A stretch of DNA of 64,000 nt from Rhodanobacteraceae bacterium (GCA_016790075.1 JAEUPP010000039.1:248001-312000), one strand, 5' to 3'. Positions 46,557-56,613 are shown, counted from the first letter of the stretch. Notes: generated by a model from the sequence alone, not told the origin. Numbers and translations: made by a program.

Positions 46557-46916
46557 CTAGTTGTCAGCCTCCTGGCCGCGCACCTGAGCGGCAGCCTTGC
46601 GATGGGCGTTGCCGCGTGCCTCGCCGCCGCGGCGCCCGATCGCCGCCATGTGCTCACGGTTCTGACTTACCGCTTCACCGCCCTTGCGGCCAGCCTTGCG
46701 TGCTTCTTCCGGAGTAAATTCGTGCGCAGTGCCGCGAGCGTGTGCAGCCCTTCCGCCTTCGCTGGCAATAGCCCGCTGGCGCGTCTCATCCATCGAAGCA
46801 AAACCGCGCCGGCTCATACCGCTGTTGTCCGTTCGGCGCTCGGCCGGAGCCTTGCGGGCATCGTCGCCTCGGCTTTGCACCGAAGCATCAAGTTTGCGCT
46901 GGTCGTTCGGATTCAT
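46557..46916 (-). CDS. KGG-repeat general stress protein
   Basis: This 119-residue hydrophilic protein starts at MNPNDQ (46916), seven bases after GGAGAG. It contains KGG/con-10-type repeats with 'RRGFASMDETRQRAIASEGG', 'FTPEEARKAGRKGGEAVSQ' and 'MAAIGRRGGEARG'. Such proteins are induced by starvation, desiccation or entry into stationary phase; their mechanism is unknown and they are probably disordered. It appears monocistronic. Confidence 0.88.
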   Translation of the reverse strand: MNPNDQRKLDASVQSRGDDARKAPAERRTDNSGMSRRGFASMDETRQRAIASEGGRAAHARGTAHEFTPEEARKAGRKGGEAVSQNREHMAAIGRRGGEARGNAHRKAAAQVRGQEADN

Positions 46917-47296
46917 GGGGCTCTCCAATGATGGCCTTCGTGTCCGACTGCGGCCGTTTCGCCAGATAGGCAAGACGCCGGCCGTGATGTCGAGGCGGCA
47001 TGGAACCACCGCAATGACCATGCCAACCGCACTCAGCAGCGGCGTCGCGTCCTGGCATTCCCCAAGACTATGCTGCGGCGCGACAGAACCCGGGAAGAAC
47101 TCCCGAATCGGTTAAGGAAACTCACCAACCTCTGCCTTGCCGGCATTCTAGTCCCTATGCAGGCGAAGCGCAGAATTTGATTGCCGGCACGCCAAATGCT
47201 CTGGCCGAGGCCGGTTTGATCCGCCCTTCGCAGGTACAGCCCCAAAAACCAGCAGTTGGCCTGAGCCACACCGAGAGGGAAAAAATTGCGGGCCGC

Positions 47297-48796
47297 TCAG
47301 GCCCGGCCTGCAAGCACTTGCTGCGCAATCGCTGCGGCGACGCACCTATCGTCGAACTCAATGCGCTGCTCGACGCCATCGACGTCAACGCTAAGTACGG
47401 TTTCCGCGCCGCGTCCGGCGATCAGCACGGTATCGCCGCACCGCGCAAGGCGCAGAGCCCGCTCGATCGCGGCCCGGCGCTCGTCAATGACCTGGACCTT
47501 GGCCCGCAGCACCGGCTCAACGCCGGCAAGTATCTCAGCCGAGATCTGGCTGAACGCTTCGCCGCGGAAGTTATCTGGGGTAACGATAACAATGTCGGCA
47601 CGCGCCGCGGCTATAGCCCCCATGACCGGCCGCTTGCTGGCATCGCGTTTGCCGCCGCAACCGAAGACGCAGATCAGGCGGCCTGGTGTCAGCGGACGCA
47701 AGGTATCAAGCACGACTTCAAGCGCGCCGGGCTTGTGTGCAAAATCGACGACCACCGCCACCTCGCCGCAGTGCGCGACGCGCTCCATGCGCCCAGGCAC
47801 CGGCTGCATGGCACGCACGCCTTGTTCCAATGCCGCACGCGGCAGTCCCAGCCCATGGGCGAGCGTGACGGCCCCTAGGATGTTCTCCGCGTTGAAGCGG
47901 CCGATCAGCGATGATTCGATCATTGCAATGACGGCACCGTCGAGACGGATTTCTCCGCCTATGCCCGCAGCCGAAACTGCGAGTGCGGCGCCATCAGCAC
48001 GGCGCTGCGCAGCGGCGCTGCCGAACGCAAACAGCGCAGGATCCGGAAACCCTGCCGCCCCGGCGAGCTGTGCCTGCAGTCGCGCGCCCCAGGCATCGTC
48101 GACATTGACTGCCGCACGCGGTGACTTGCCGCGACGGCGCGCCGCGTCAGCGTAGTCGGTAAACAGGCGCGCCTTCGCCGCGAAGTAGTTCTCCATGGTG
48201 TGGTGCAGATCGAGGTGATCTACCGAAAGGTTTGTGAACAGCATGCCGTCGAATGCCACGCCCAGCGTGCGTTCCTGCTCCAGTGCATGCGAAGACACTT
48301 CCATTGCGACGGCGGTGGAACCCGCATCGGCCATGTCGCGCAGGACTCGATTGAGCACGAAGGTGCTCGGCGTCGTGTTCGGCGAGGGCAACACATGACT
48401 GGCATAACGTATGTTTTCGGTCCCGATGACACCGACACGATGGCCGCCGGCCTGCAACAGACTTTCCAGCAGATAGGTCGTTGTGGTCTTGCCGCAGGTA
48501 CCGGTGACACCGACCAGCAGCAACCGCGCGCTGGGATCGCCGTAGTAGACCCGCGCCAGTTCAGCGGCTGCCGCGCGCCGGTTTGCGACGCGTACACACT
48601 GTTCCGGCCGCAGTTGCGGCAGATCGCAATCGCTGACGATCAGCGCAGCGCCGGCCGCCAACGCCTGCTGTAGAAATTCGTCCTTGCGCGCCCGGCCACC
48701 GCCGTAGACAAAAACGCCGCCGGCAACGAGCTCGCGGGTATCGTCGGTGACTATGGGATAGCGCTGAATACAGGCGACAAGCTCTGCAAAATTCAT
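47297..48796 (-). CDS. MurE-like Mur ligase outside the dcw cluster
   Basis: This 499-residue protein (ATG 48796, MNFAELVACIQRYPIV) has Mur ligase layout: an N-terminal substrate domain, a central ATPase domain with P-loop VTGTCGKTTTT (residues 98-108; most MurE have TGTNGKT), 'MEVSSHALEQER' and the carbamylated-Lys region 'HTMENYFAAKARLF', and a C-terminal domain. The usual meso-diaminopimelate recognition motif DNPR reads DNFR (TPDNFRGEAF). The neighbours are not murein or division genes. It is probably a paralogue with altered specificity, or a relocated MurE. It adds an amino acid or similar to a UDP-MurNAc-peptide-like acceptor. Confidence 0.85.
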   Translation of the reverse strand: MNFAELVACIQRYPIVTDDTRELVAGGVFVYGGGRARKDEFLQQALAAGAALIVSDCDLPQLRPEQCVRVANRRAAAAELARVYYGDPSARLLLVGVTGTCGKTTTTYLLESLLQAGGHRVGVIGTENIRYASHVLPSPNTTPSTFVLNRVLRDMADAGSTAVAMEVSSHALEQERTLGVAFDGMLFTNLSVDHLDLHHTMENYFAAKARLFTDYADAARRRGKSPRAAVNVDDAWGARLQAQLAGAAGFPDPALFAFGSAAAQRRADGAALAVSAAGIGGEIRLDGAVIAMIESSLIGRFNAENILGAVTLAHGLGLPRAALEQGVRAMQPVPGRMERVAHCGEVAVVVDFAHKPGALEVVLDTLRPLTPGRLICVFGCGGKRDASKRPVMGAIAAARADIVIVTPDNFRGEAFSQISAEILAGVEPVLRAKVQVIDERRAAIERALRLARCGDTVLIAGRGAETVLSVDVDGVEQRIEFDDRCVAAAIAQQVLAGRA

Positions 48797-49502
48797 GGGG
48801 TGCCTCAGATCGAGCCGGAATCTGGCCTTGGGGTCTCGTGCCGCTTCAGTCAAGGAGACGTCAAGCGCCTGAGATGCCTGTGTCTGGCGGAATTGCAGGA
48901 ATGCGCAAGGGGGCAGAAAGAACGCGCAGCGGAAACTTCTCGAGGTCTTGCATCGACTTCCCTGTGAGGTAGCACGGCGCACCTGCAATCGCTGCCAGGC
49001 TACGCCGAAGTTCTGACGCGCCGCGGGCAAGAAGCGGGCTGGCCTGGGGCAAGGATGGGCGTTGCCCCGGCTGGCGATCATCGCACGAAGCGAGGCGAGT
49101 GCGGATATGTTGGTTTCCGCATCCCTGAGCTGGCCGGAAGCGCGCCCCGAAGCAGTCGCGGAATACCGGACGTCGAAGCAGGGTGCCAGCCCGTCCCACC
49201 GCTGCGCTTTGGATCACAGCCAGCGACGTTTTCACTCCGACAACAGTTCTTGGAAGTGTTGTTCGACGCCAAAACTACAAACCAAAAAAATTCACCCCAG
49301 CAGCTAAAATCTTGACATATTTGTCCAAAAAGACAGTCCCACAGGGCCACAAAATACGGTAGGGTCAACGCTGCCCGGACAAGCGCCCGCCACGCGGAAA
49401 AACCGGCAATGGCGATGCATCAATGCTGGCGCGCTCCAGGCAAGCCGCAAGCAAGGATTTGCGAACGGCCGTAGCCCCTCTTGACACGGATGGCAGCACC
49501 TC
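48797..49502. promoter_or_regulatory. Divergent intergenic region between the MurE-like and LysR genes
   Basis: About 700 bases without a supported gene. Positions 49230-49360 are AT-rich and include TTGACA at 49312-49317 followed by tatttgtccaaaaagacagt, in which TTGTC and GACAG form an imperfect inverted repeat. This is a candidate LysR-type operator (T-N11-A) and promoter for the regulator gene. No -10 box is convincing. The first half (48797-49230) shows nothing I can support. Confidence 0.4.
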
Positions 49503-50444
49503 ATGGACCGATTCGACTCGTTACGACTGTTCACCCGCATCGTGGAGCTAGGAAGCTTCACGCGCGCCGCCGGAGAACTCGGCGTACCCCGCGCCAGCGC
49601 GACTCACGCGATCAAGGCGCTTGAACAACGCCTGGGCTCGCGCCTGCTGGAACGCACGACGCGGCAAGTACGCGTGACTGCGGACGGCCGCATCTACTAC
49701 GACTGCTGCTCACATCTGCTGGCGGAACTTGACGAAGTCGAGGCCAGCCTTTCCGGCGCTGTGCGCGAGGCTCGCGGCGTGCTGCGAGTCGATCTACGCG
49801 GCGGCGCCGCCGCGCAACTGCTGCTACCGCATGTCGATGCCTTCTGCAGCCGTCACCCACTGGTTGACCTTGTAGTCAGCAACGGCGAGCGCCTGCACGA
49901 CCTTATGCGCGGCGACGTCGATTGCGTCGTCCGTGCCGGCGAAACACACGAGCACGCCATGGTTTCGCACCGGATCGCTGCGCTGCCACAAGTCGTCTGC
50001 GCAAGCCCAGGCTACCTGCAACAGCATGGCATACCCGTCAAACCCGACGATCTTGCCCATCATATCGGTGTCGGCTGGCTGCAACGGCAGCGTGACAACG
50101 AGGCCCGCCTACGGCTGGACAGCGCAGAGGGTGTGTGCAACTACCGACTGCGTAGCCGTGTCGGCGTCAGCGACGACGAAAGCTACCTGCTTTGCGCGCT
50201 GCGCGGCTGCGGCCTGATCCAGCTGCCGAGGCTACAGGTCGAAGCACCACTACGTGACGGCAGCCTGGTCGAAGTGCTCGCCGCATACACATCACCAGTA
50301 CTGCCGGTATCGCTGCTGTATCCATCGGCACGGCGCCTCGCACCCGCGGCACAGGCTTTTGTGGACTGGGCGCTGGCAGTCGGCGGCACCTACACTGCAG
50401 CTGCCTCACCAGCAGTGCTGAGACACAATCAAGACGGGCAATAG
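49503..50444 (+). CDS. LysR-family transcriptional regulator
   Basis: This 313-residue protein has the LysR winged helix-turn-helix at residues 1-60 (MDRFDSLRLFTRIVELGSFT, then ASATHAIKALEQRLGSRLLE) and a periplasmic-binding-protein-like effector domain from residue about 90 ('VLRVDLRGGAAAQLLLPHVD', 'VVRAGETHEHAMVSHRIAAL'). It belongs to the CrgA/PrtR-like group by N-terminal pattern. No divergently transcribed target gene is adjacent; the nearest minus-strand gene is the MurE-like ligase about 700 bases upstream. Confidence 0.93.
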   Translation: MDRFDSLRLFTRIVELGSFTRAAGELGVPRASATHAIKALEQRLGSRLLERTTRQVRVTADGRIYYDCCSHLLAELDEVEASLSGAVREARGVLRVDLRGGAAAQLLLPHVDAFCSRHPLVDLVVSNGERLHDLMRGDVDCVVRAGETHEHAMVSHRIAALPQVVCASPGYLQQHGIPVKPDDLAHHIGVGWLQRQRDNEARLRLDSAEGVCNYRLRSRVGVSDDESYLLCALRGCGLIQLPRLQVEAPLRDGSLVEVLAAYTSPVLPVSLLYPSARRLAPAAQAFVDWALAVGGTYTAAASPAVLRHNQDGQ

Positions 50445-50506
50445 ACAAGGATTATTAAATAATACATATACACCAACGATCAGACGCATGTGTGGAAGGC
50501 GTCTGG

Positions 50507-50830
50507 TCACCCATCAACCAAAGGCGGCCTGAAACCGGAAAGCAGCGACTTGTCCGGCACTATCTGACCGTATTGCTGACAACAGATACGCCGCCAATCC
50601 GCTGCCCCGTACTTCACGGCCTCACTGAAGTCACCCCAGATCATGCGCATGCCGTCGAACTGCTGTGTTTTCGGATCCAGGTCCAGGCGCGGATCCGACA
50701 AGACGAACGTGTTGATGCGATCGCCCGCACGCGGCGGCTTGCCGACGATTCACGAGAACACGACGACCTCACCGTCCTTGAACTTGACTGTCTTGGGGAC
50801 GACGTAACCTTGACGGACGTTCAGCACGCG
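50507..50830 (-). pseudogene. DUF1428 (YbaA-like) protein remnant with in-frame TGA
   Basis: The minus-strand translation reads 'VPKTVKFKDGEVVVFS', a TGA at 50750-50752, then IVGKPPRAGDRINTFVLSDP and 'QFDGMRMIWGDFSEAV'. DUF1428 proteins have 'V[KR].K..E.VVFSWI.Y.SRA.RD..N..V..DPRL' and 'PFDGKRMIYGGF', so the stop replaces the conserved Trp (TGG to TGA). The N-terminal half is missing: sequence upstream of about 50830 is unrelated and runs into the stop of the hydrolase gene. A TTG at 50701 begins the longest remaining frame (64 codons). It ends at 50507-50509. Confidence 0.75.
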
Positions 50831-50860
50831 GCTGGGTACCGGATCAAGGCAAGCAGGCAC

Positions 50861-52561
50861 TCACTCGAACGAGTCCGCGAACAAGCGTGGTCCGCATTCG
50901 CTCACCGCAGCAGCGCGGCCATCGACCCAAGCCATGTGGCTGCCCATCGCGGGCGCGGCAACGAACTGCTGCGCCAGTTCGCGCAAGGTCATGCCAGCCG
51001 TGCCAATGAACAGCCGCGAATCGTAGAACTGGACATCGTCATAGGCACCTTCGTGCGCGCGGCAGTCTGGCATCCATAGTGCTGAGCTAGGCACTAGCCC
51101 GCTGTTGTCGGCACCTGTGGCCAGTTCGCTTTGCGTTGCAAATCCGGACAGGAAAGCGTTGGCTTGCGTCAGCAACCGTTGCTGGTGCGCCGACCCCGGC
51201 CCCACCGGCAGCAGCGGAGGACAGGGCGAAAAACCCAGTGCCGCGCAATGGCTGTAGGCTGCATAGGGTCCCCATGGCAGCGCGTGCCCAAGACCGCCCT
51301 GGGTGTGCTCCGCATTGGGATCGCGAAAATCCTCGCGCACCAACGCAGGTGTAGTCTCGTGATGCAGCCGCACATGCAAACGATCACGGCACTTCCAGGC
51401 GTCACCGCCGGCCTGGTGCGCTGCGACACACGACGCATCGAACACGGTTGCCAGACTATCGGCTGGCGAAGTGAACCAGGCCCGGTATTGTTCAAAATAC
51501 CATTCGTTGTCGTTGGACGGATCGCGGAAGAAATCACCACCGTCGTAGGCGCCCAGTGCCATCGAATTGCCGCTGTAGTCGTGCGCAAACAGCCCGGATG
51601 GTGACAACGTATCGAACGCCGCCTCGTTCTCGGGCGTGGGTAGGAAATTGGCGTCGTGGATGACACGGATATCGCCATCGAACCCGGCATACCCGCGCAA
51701 CTGCGAAGCAATACGATCGATGTTGTGATAAAGGCCATGTGCCGCACCGGAGTGGCCGACGAACACGACCTGGTCGGCGTCGGCGATCGACGGCAGCGAC
51801 ACCGGCACCGCCGCAACACCGCCATTGCCGTCGTCCACATAGGTGGTGTACTGCAGCCCTGCCCCACCGGCACCACTGCCGCGCAGCGTATCCAGCGTCA
51901 GGCGCACGATAAGCTGGCCATGCTGGAACAGCGTATAGGCGATTGGTGCCGCCGGCGGCGGCCGTTGCGCTGTCACCGCGTGCGTAGCGCGACCGTTATA
52001 ACGGTCGTAACTGCATTTTTCTATGCGTACGCGGTGAAACCGTGCGAACACCGGATTGCGCACCAGATTCGGCTTGAGCAATCCCTCGGAAGAACCACCG
52101 CTGCCAAAGGTCTTCATCAGCGGCTTGCCGGCCGAGCCCATTTCATCGGCCTCCGCCGGAGTTGCGTAGAGTTGTGCGCACTCCTGGCCGCTCTCGAAAC
52201 TGCCGTTGTCATCGAGATCCTGTGCGCTGCAGGCGCCACCGCCGGTCATTGTGATCAGCCAGCGCGCGGACGGGCCGCCCTCGGCCGGATCGACGTAGAT
52301 GACCGGGCGCGTGCCGTCCAGGCAGCGCACGTTTACGTCGTCATTCAATGTCACCCGGGTGAATTCGCGCAGTTGCGCCGGCGTGACGGGTAGCGCTGGT
52401 GCTGGCTGTGGTACGGCAGTGGGGGACACCGCGCAACGCAGCGACGCGGCCCAGTACGAGTCGCTGCAGGTATTGCCTGTTCCGCCCGCGTTGGCACCAC
52501 CGCCAGTTGCCAGGGCGATCAGACTCATCAGGCGCCAGCCATAACCCGGTTTCTGTAACAT
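50861..52561 (-). CDS. Secreted pectinacetylesterase/Notum-like hydrolase
   Basis: This 566-residue protein begins at MLQKPGYGWRLMSLIALATG (52561), a signal peptide. The catalytic fold is suggested by the oxyanion segment 'WLITMTGGGACSAQDLD', 'FHRVRIEKCSYDRYNGRAT', and the nucleophile elbow 'VVFVGHSGAAHGLYHNIDRI', where Ser lies in GHSGAAHG (pectinacetylesterases have GCSAGG). Many cysteines point to an extracytoplasmic location. The C-terminus CGPRLFADSFE shares the tail type of the two cupredoxins. Substrate unknown; a carboxylesterase acting on acetylated polysaccharide or lipids is plausible. Confidence 0.8.
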   Translation of the reverse strand: MLQKPGYGWRLMSLIALATGGGANAGGTGNTCSDSYWAASLRCAVSPTAVPQPAPALPVTPAQLREFTRVTLNDDVNVRCLDGTRPVIYVDPAEGGPSARWLITMTGGGACSAQDLDDNGSFESGQECAQLYATPAEADEMGSAGKPLMKTFGSGGSSEGLLKPNLVRNPVFARFHRVRIEKCSYDRYNGRATHAVTAQRPPPAAPIAYTLFQHGQLIVRLTLDTLRGSGAGGAGLQYTTYVDDGNGGVAAVPVSLPSIADADQVVFVGHSGAAHGLYHNIDRIASQLRGYAGFDGDIRVIHDANFLPTPENEAAFDTLSPSGLFAHDYSGNSMALGAYDGGDFFRDPSNDNEWYFEQYRAWFTSPADSLATVFDASCVAAHQAGGDAWKCRDRLHVRLHHETTPALVREDFRDPNAEHTQGGLGHALPWGPYAAYSHCAALGFSPCPPLLPVGPGSAHQQRLLTQANAFLSGFATQSELATGADNSGLVPSSALWMPDCRAHEGAYDDVQFYDSRLFIGTAGMTLRELAQQFVAAPAMGSHMAWVDGRAAAVSECGPRLFADSFE

Positions 52562-52725
52562 GCCAAGCCCCCCGCGCAGACTGCACCGTTCAACGCGACG
52601 ATGCAATCTGGGTTGACGGAGCGGCGCTGTTCACGGCGCTCAGCGAACTGATCCGTGGCAGCCAGGATCGTCGCCGGGCACCTGCGTAGGTGGACGCAAG
52701 CCCCGCCCAGGCATGCACCACTGCC

Positions 52726-53433
52726 TCAGCCCTGCGCCGCTACCAGCCGCCCGCCATGCAGCTCCAGCACGCGGTCCATGCGCCGCGCAAGACTGTTGTC
52801 ATGGGTCACGAGAATGAAGCTGGTGCCGACTTCACGATTGAGTTCGAGCATCAGGGCATAGACCTGGGCCGCATTTTTTTCGTCGAGGTTGCCGGTGGGC
52901 TCGTCGCCCAGCACGCAGGCCGGGCGCGTGACCAGCGCGCGTGCCACCGCACAGCGCTGCCGCTCGCCGCCCGACATCTCGCCCGGTTTGTGCTCCAGGC
53001 GCTGACCGAGGCCGACGCGCGCCAGCAGCTCGCCGGCCTCGCGCCGCGCCTGCGCAATCGGCGTGCCGCGGATCAGGAGCGGCATGCAGACATTCTCCAG
53101 CGCAGTAAATTCGGGCAGCAGATGATGAAACTGATAGATAAATCCCAGCGCGCGGTTGCGCAACTCGCCGCGGGCACGATCCGACAACGCCGACATGCGC
53201 TGCCCGGCGACGTCGATCTCGCCGCCACTGGGCGTGTCCAGCCCACCCAGGATGTGCAGCAGCGTGCTCTTGCCCGAACCCGAAGCGCCGACTATCGCCA
53301 GCGTCTCGCCACGGGCAAGGCTGAAGTTCACGTCGACAAGTACCTCCGTGCGCAGGGCGCCTTCCTGGTAGATCTTGGCCACGTTGCTGGCGCGGAGTAC
53401 GACCTCGGACACAGCCGCGGAATCCTTATTCAT
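52726..53433 (-). CDS. lolD: Lipoprotein-releasing ABC transporter ATPase LolD
   Basis: This 235-residue ATPase energises release of outer-membrane lipoproteins from the inner membrane to LolA. Start [12 protein letters not shown] (53433). Motifs: Walker [11 protein letters not shown]-loop '[18 protein letters not shown]' (typical of LolD), signature MSGGERQR, Walker B '[17 protein letters not shown]' and 'VTHD'. The start overlaps the 3' end of the permease gene by eight bases. Last gene of the sdh-lol series. Confidence 0.95.
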   Translation of the reverse strand: MNKDSAAVSEVVLRASNVAKIYQEGALRTEVLVDVNFSLARGETLAIVGASGSGKSTLLHILGGLDTPSGGEIDVAGQRMSALSDRARGELRNRALGFIYQFHHLLPEFTALENVCMPLLIRGTPIAQARREAGELLARVGLGQRLEHKPGEMSGGERQRCAVARALVTRPACVLGDEPTGNLDEKNAAQVYALMLELNREVGTSFILVTHDNSLARRMDRVLELHGGRLVAAQG

Positions 53434-54667
53434 AGCGCAATGCTGCTGCAGGTTGCGTGCGTGCCGCACGCCAGGCGGGATAGATCGTCGCCACCAGCGA
53501 GAACAGGAACGCGAGTGTCGCAATCAGGCCGACATCGCTCCACTGCATATCCGAGGGCAGATCGCTGATGTAGTAGACGTCAGCAGGCAGCACCGAGATC
53601 TCAAGCTGTTTTTCGATGAACTTGACGATGGCCTCCAGGTTCAGCGCGAGCACGACCCCGAGCAAGGTGCCGATCGCAATACCAATCGCCCCGACCAGCA
53701 CACCCTGCACCATGAACACGCCCATGATGCTGCGCGGGCTAGCCCCCAGCGTGCGCAGTATGGCGATATCCGCCTGCTTGTCCTGCACCAGCATGACCAG
53801 GGTCGAAACAAGGTTGAAAGCGGCGACGGCGACGATCAGCGACAGGATCATGAACATCACGCGCTTCTCCATCGCAATGGCCTTGAAGAAGTTGGAATGG
53901 CCCTGCATCCAGTCGCGCACGCGGTAGAACTGGCCGAGTTCCTGCGACAGCTCGCGCGCAACCGACAGTGCACGGAACATGTCGTCGAGCTTGAGGCGCA
54001 GACCGTCGGGGCCGTCGGTCTGGTACAGGCGCTGCGCGTCTTCAAGATGCACGATGGCCAGACCGGCGTCGTATTCCTCCATGCCGATCTCGAAAACGCC
54101 GATGACGGTAAAGCGTTTCAGCCGCGGCACGGCACCGACCGGCGTAGCGCGAATTTCCGGGGCGTAGACCACGACCTGATCGCCCACGTCGACGCCAAGC
54201 TTGTACGACAGCTCACGCCCGAGCACGATGCCGAAGCGGCCGGCAACCAGTTCGTCGAGTTTGCCGGCCTTCATCTTGCGGTCGACCTCGGACACCTTGG
54301 GTTCTTCCCGCGGCAACACGCCGCGTACGATGGCACCGCCGACCCGGTCGCCCTGCAACATGGCCTCGCGTTCGATGAATGGCGCGGCACCAAGCACATG
54401 GGTGTTGGCCTCGGCTTTTTTCTGCGCGCCGGGCCAGTCCTGCATGCTGCCATCGATGCTGCTGATCGTGGCGTGCGACACCATGCCGAGGATGCGCGTG
54501 CGCAGTTCGTTGTCGAAGCCGTTCATGACCGATATCACCACGATCAGCGCCATGACGCCGACAGCAATACCGGCCATCGATACCAGCGAAATGAAGGAAA
54601 TAAAGTGATTGCGGCGTTTGGCGCGCGTGTAGCGCAGGCCTATGAACAGCTCTAACGGTCGGAACAT
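53426..54667 (-). CDS. lolC: LolC/LolE-type lipoprotein-releasing permease
   Basis: This 413-residue inner-membrane protein starts at [20 protein letters not shown] (54667) and has one N-terminal membrane helix, a large periplasmic domain (residues about 50-270) and three C-terminal helices ('[20 protein letters not shown]', '[20 protein letters not shown]', '[20 protein letters not shown]'). The '[20 protein letters not shown]' motif is diagnostic of LolC/E. Only one permease gene is present here, so it may serve as a homodimer (LolF-like) or its partner is elsewhere. Confidence 0.93.
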   Translation of the reverse strand: MFRPLELFIGLRYTRAKRRNHFISFISLVSMAGIAVGVMALIVVISVMNGFDNELRTRILGMVSHATISSIDGSMQDWPGAQKKAEANTHVLGAAPFIEREAMLQGDRVGGAIVRGVLPREEPKVSEVDRKMKAGKLDELVAGRFGIVLGRELSYKLGVDVGDQVVVYAPEIRATPVGAVPRLKRFTVIGVFEIGMEEYDAGLAIVHLEDAQRLYQTDGPDGLRLKLDDMFRALSVARELSQELGQFYRVRDWMQGHSNFFKAIAMEKRVMFMILSLIVAVAAFNLVSTLVMLVQDKQADIAILRTLGASPRSIMGVFMVQGVLVGAIGIAIGTLLGVVLALNLEAIVKFIEKQLEISVLPADVYYISDLPSDMQWSDVGLIATLAFLFSLVATIYPAWRAARTQPAAALRYE

Positions 54668-54764
54668 GGCCGGGGGTAGCAATCCTTGGGTACGGTTCAG
54701 ACCGGACAGCCGGCCGAGAGTGCAATACACGCCAGCACCGCGCAAGGCGGCACCCTGCGCGGAT

Positions 54765-55199
54765 TCAGCGCGGAGTCGGCAGCGCCTCCTGATCCAGCCG
54801 CACGCGCAGCTGGCGGCGCAGGTCGCGATCCATGTTGTCTGGCAGCAGGTAGACGATCACCGCCTGCCCCGCCATCGTGCGCAGCCGCAGTATCAGCATC
54901 AGACCCAGCCCGCTCCAACCCAGCAGCACCGCGCTGACCGCGGTCTGCGATGCATCGAGCAAAGCCCAGCTGCCGTCGGCGTTCCAGCTCGCGCGCAGCC
55001 AGCCCCGTTGTCGCAGGCTGCTTGCCGTGCGCGCCGTGACCAGGACCACGACCAGACTCAATCCCGCAGCCAATCCCGGATAATCGCGCAGTCCGCTGTT
55101 CCATACCGACAACAAGGCCAGCAACGCGACGCAGCCCAGCGTCGCGATCAGCGCGTGTGAAGGTCGCAGCTCAAACGCGATCGCGCGCGCGGATTTCAT
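54765..55199 (-). CDS. YgfX-like small membrane protein
   Basis: This 144-residue protein (ATG 55199) has two hydrophobic helices (about residues 15-35 and 45-60) and the fold region 'WNADGSWALLDASQTAVSAV' followed by 'LILRLRTMAGQAVIVYLLPD', as in YgfX/CptA. It overlaps the sdhE gene by 29 bases, the same pairing as E. coli ygfY(sdhE)-ygfX. YgfX was reported as a membrane partner affecting MreB/FtsZ, though this is debated. Confidence 0.8.
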   Translation of the reverse strand: MKSARAIAFELRPSHALIATLGCVALLALLSVWNSGLRDYPGLAAGLSLVVVLVTARTASSLRQRGWLRASWNADGSWALLDASQTAVSAVLLGWSGLGLMLILRLRTMAGQAVIVYLLPDNMDRDLRRQLRVRLDQEALPTPR

Positions 55200-55419
55200 C
55201 GACGATAGCCTGCCAGTCGGCACGCGGCGCAGGTTCACGCCCTACCAGCCAGTGCCACAGATCGGGATCCTGCGCCTCCAGCAATTCAGAAAACGCCAAC
55301 TGCTGCGATGCGCAGGCCGCGGCGTAGCGCGCATCCAGCCACCAGCCCACGAGCGCGTCGAGCTCGCGCGTGCCGCGGCGGCAACGCCAGCGCAGCCGCG
55401 CAATCGCCGCATCCGTCAC
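55171..55419 (-). CDS. sdhE: FAD assembly factor SdhE
   Basis: This 82-residue helical protein promotes covalent flavinylation of SdhA. The GTG at 55419 (AGGGG upstream) gives VTDAAIARLRWRCRRGTREL, with the family motif RRGTRELD (RGxxELD) that contacts SdhA, followed by 'ELLEAQDPDLWHWLVGREP'. The GTG overlaps the stop of the upstream membrane gene (GTGA), so translation is coupled. Located within the sdh operon, consistent with its job. Confidence 0.92.
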   Translation of the reverse strand: MTDAAIARLRWRCRRGTRELDALVGWWLDARYAAACASQQLAFSELLEAQDPDLWHWLVGREPAPRADWQAIVDEIRARDRV

Positions 55420-55823
55420 AGCCCCTGCCTTGCTGCACGCCGGTGCGCAAGCAGCGCGGCCGCGACACCGATCGAACAGGCTGGCATCACAAAGACCAGG
55501 ATCGCGAGCAGCATACGCAGCCCGTTGATACTGGGCAGGTTCATGCCCAGCGTGAACAGGAAGGTGGCGCACCATGCCCAGAGCAGGCTGCTCCAGCCGC
55601 GCTCGGCGGCCGACTGGCGCGCGACCAGCAAGATACCGAGCACGAACGGCACTAGCACCAATGCCAGCCAGCTGACCGGCGCACGGACGGCACGCCAGGC
55701 CTCCGGGCTTACGCGAAACATGACCCAGGCCGCGGCACCGGCCGCAAGCCCGGCCACCAGGGCGTAGCCCACAAACCGCAGCGGTGAGAATCGGCCGCGT
55801 GCCGGATTCGTGTCGTCACTCAC
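55416..55823 (-). CDS. Small membrane protein between sdhB and sdhE
   Basis: This 135-residue protein starts at a GTG one base after the sdhB stop. It has four hydrophobic segments (about residues 15-36, 48-68, 78-95, 100-125) separated by short basic loops. I do not recognise a named family. Its tight packing between sdhB and sdhE (start spacing one base, GTGA overlap at the end) indicates co-translation with complex II components and perhaps a role in complex II assembly. That role is inference. Confidence 0.8.
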   Translation of the reverse strand: MSDDTNPARGRFSPLRFVGYALVAGLAAGAAAWVMFRVSPEAWRAVRAPVSWLALVLVPFVLGILLVARQSAAERGWSSLLWAWCATFLFTLGMNLPSINGLRMLLAILVFVMPACSIGVAAALLAHRRAARQGL

Positions 55824-55824
55824 C

Positions 55825-56613
55825 TCAAGCTCCCTGGCGCAGCACCATGAGTTTCTTGATTTCGGCGATGGCCTTGGCCGGATTCAGGCCCTTGGGACAG
55901 GTCCGCGCGCAGTTGAGAATGGTGTGGCAACGGTACAGACGGAACGGATCTTCGAGATCGTCCAGGCGTGCGCCGGTGTCTTCGTCACGGCTGTCGATAA
56001 TCCAGCGGTAAGCCTGTAGCAGAATGGCCGGACCGAGATAACGGTCGCCGTTCCACCAGTAGCTGGGGCAGGACGTCGAGCAGCAGGCGCAGAGAATGCA
56101 TTCGTACAGGCCGTCGAGCTTGGCCCGGTCTTCCTTGGACTGCAGCCGCTCCGCATCCGGCGGCGGCGCGCTCTGGGTACGTATCCACGGTTTGATCGAT
56201 GCGTACTGGGCGTAGAAATGGGTCAGATCGGGCACCAGATCCTTGACTACGCTCATGCTCGGCAAGGGGTAGACCGGCACCTCATGCGCCGCGCAGTCGG
56301 CGACCGCCCTGGTACACGCCAGCGTGTTCGTGCCGTCGATATTCATCGCACAGGAGCCGCAGATACCTTCGCGGCAGGAGCGGCGGAAGGTCAGCGTCGG
56401 ATCAATCTCGTTCTTGATCTTGATCAATGCGTCGAGAACCATGGGCCCGCAGCTGGCCATGTCGACGTCGTAGGTATCCACACGTGGGTTCTGGCCATCA
56501 TCCGGATTCCAACGATAGACCTTGAACGTGCGCACCTTGCTGGCTCCGGCCGGGGCCGGAAAGTGCTTGCCCTTTTGCACCTTGGAATTTTTGGGCAGAG
56601 TGAACTCAGCCAT
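55825..56613 (-). CDS. sdhB: Succinate dehydrogenase iron-sulfur subunit
   Basis: This 262-residue subunit passes electrons from FAD to ubiquinone. Start [12 protein letters not shown] (56613). The [2Fe-2S] cysteines are in '[20 protein letters not shown]', the [4Fe-4S] in [15 protein letters not shown] and the [3Fe-4S]/[4Fe-4S] partners in [18 protein letters not shown]. All expected cysteines are present. It is separated from sdhA by an Mpo1-like gene and a 266-base gap with no supported gene. Confidence 0.96.
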   Translation of the reverse strand: MAEFTLPKNSKVQKGKHFPAPAGASKVRTFKVYRWNPDDGQNPRVDTYDVDMASCGPMVLDALIKIKNEIDPTLTFRRSCREGICGSCAMNIDGTNTLACTRAVADCAAHEVPVYPLPSMSVVKDLVPDLTHFYAQYASIKPWIRTQSAPPPDAERLQSKEDRAKLDGLYECILCACCSTSCPSYWWNGDRYLGPAILLQAYRWIIDSRDEDTGARLDDLEDPFRLYRCHTILNCARTCPKGLNPAKAIAEIKKLMVLRQGA

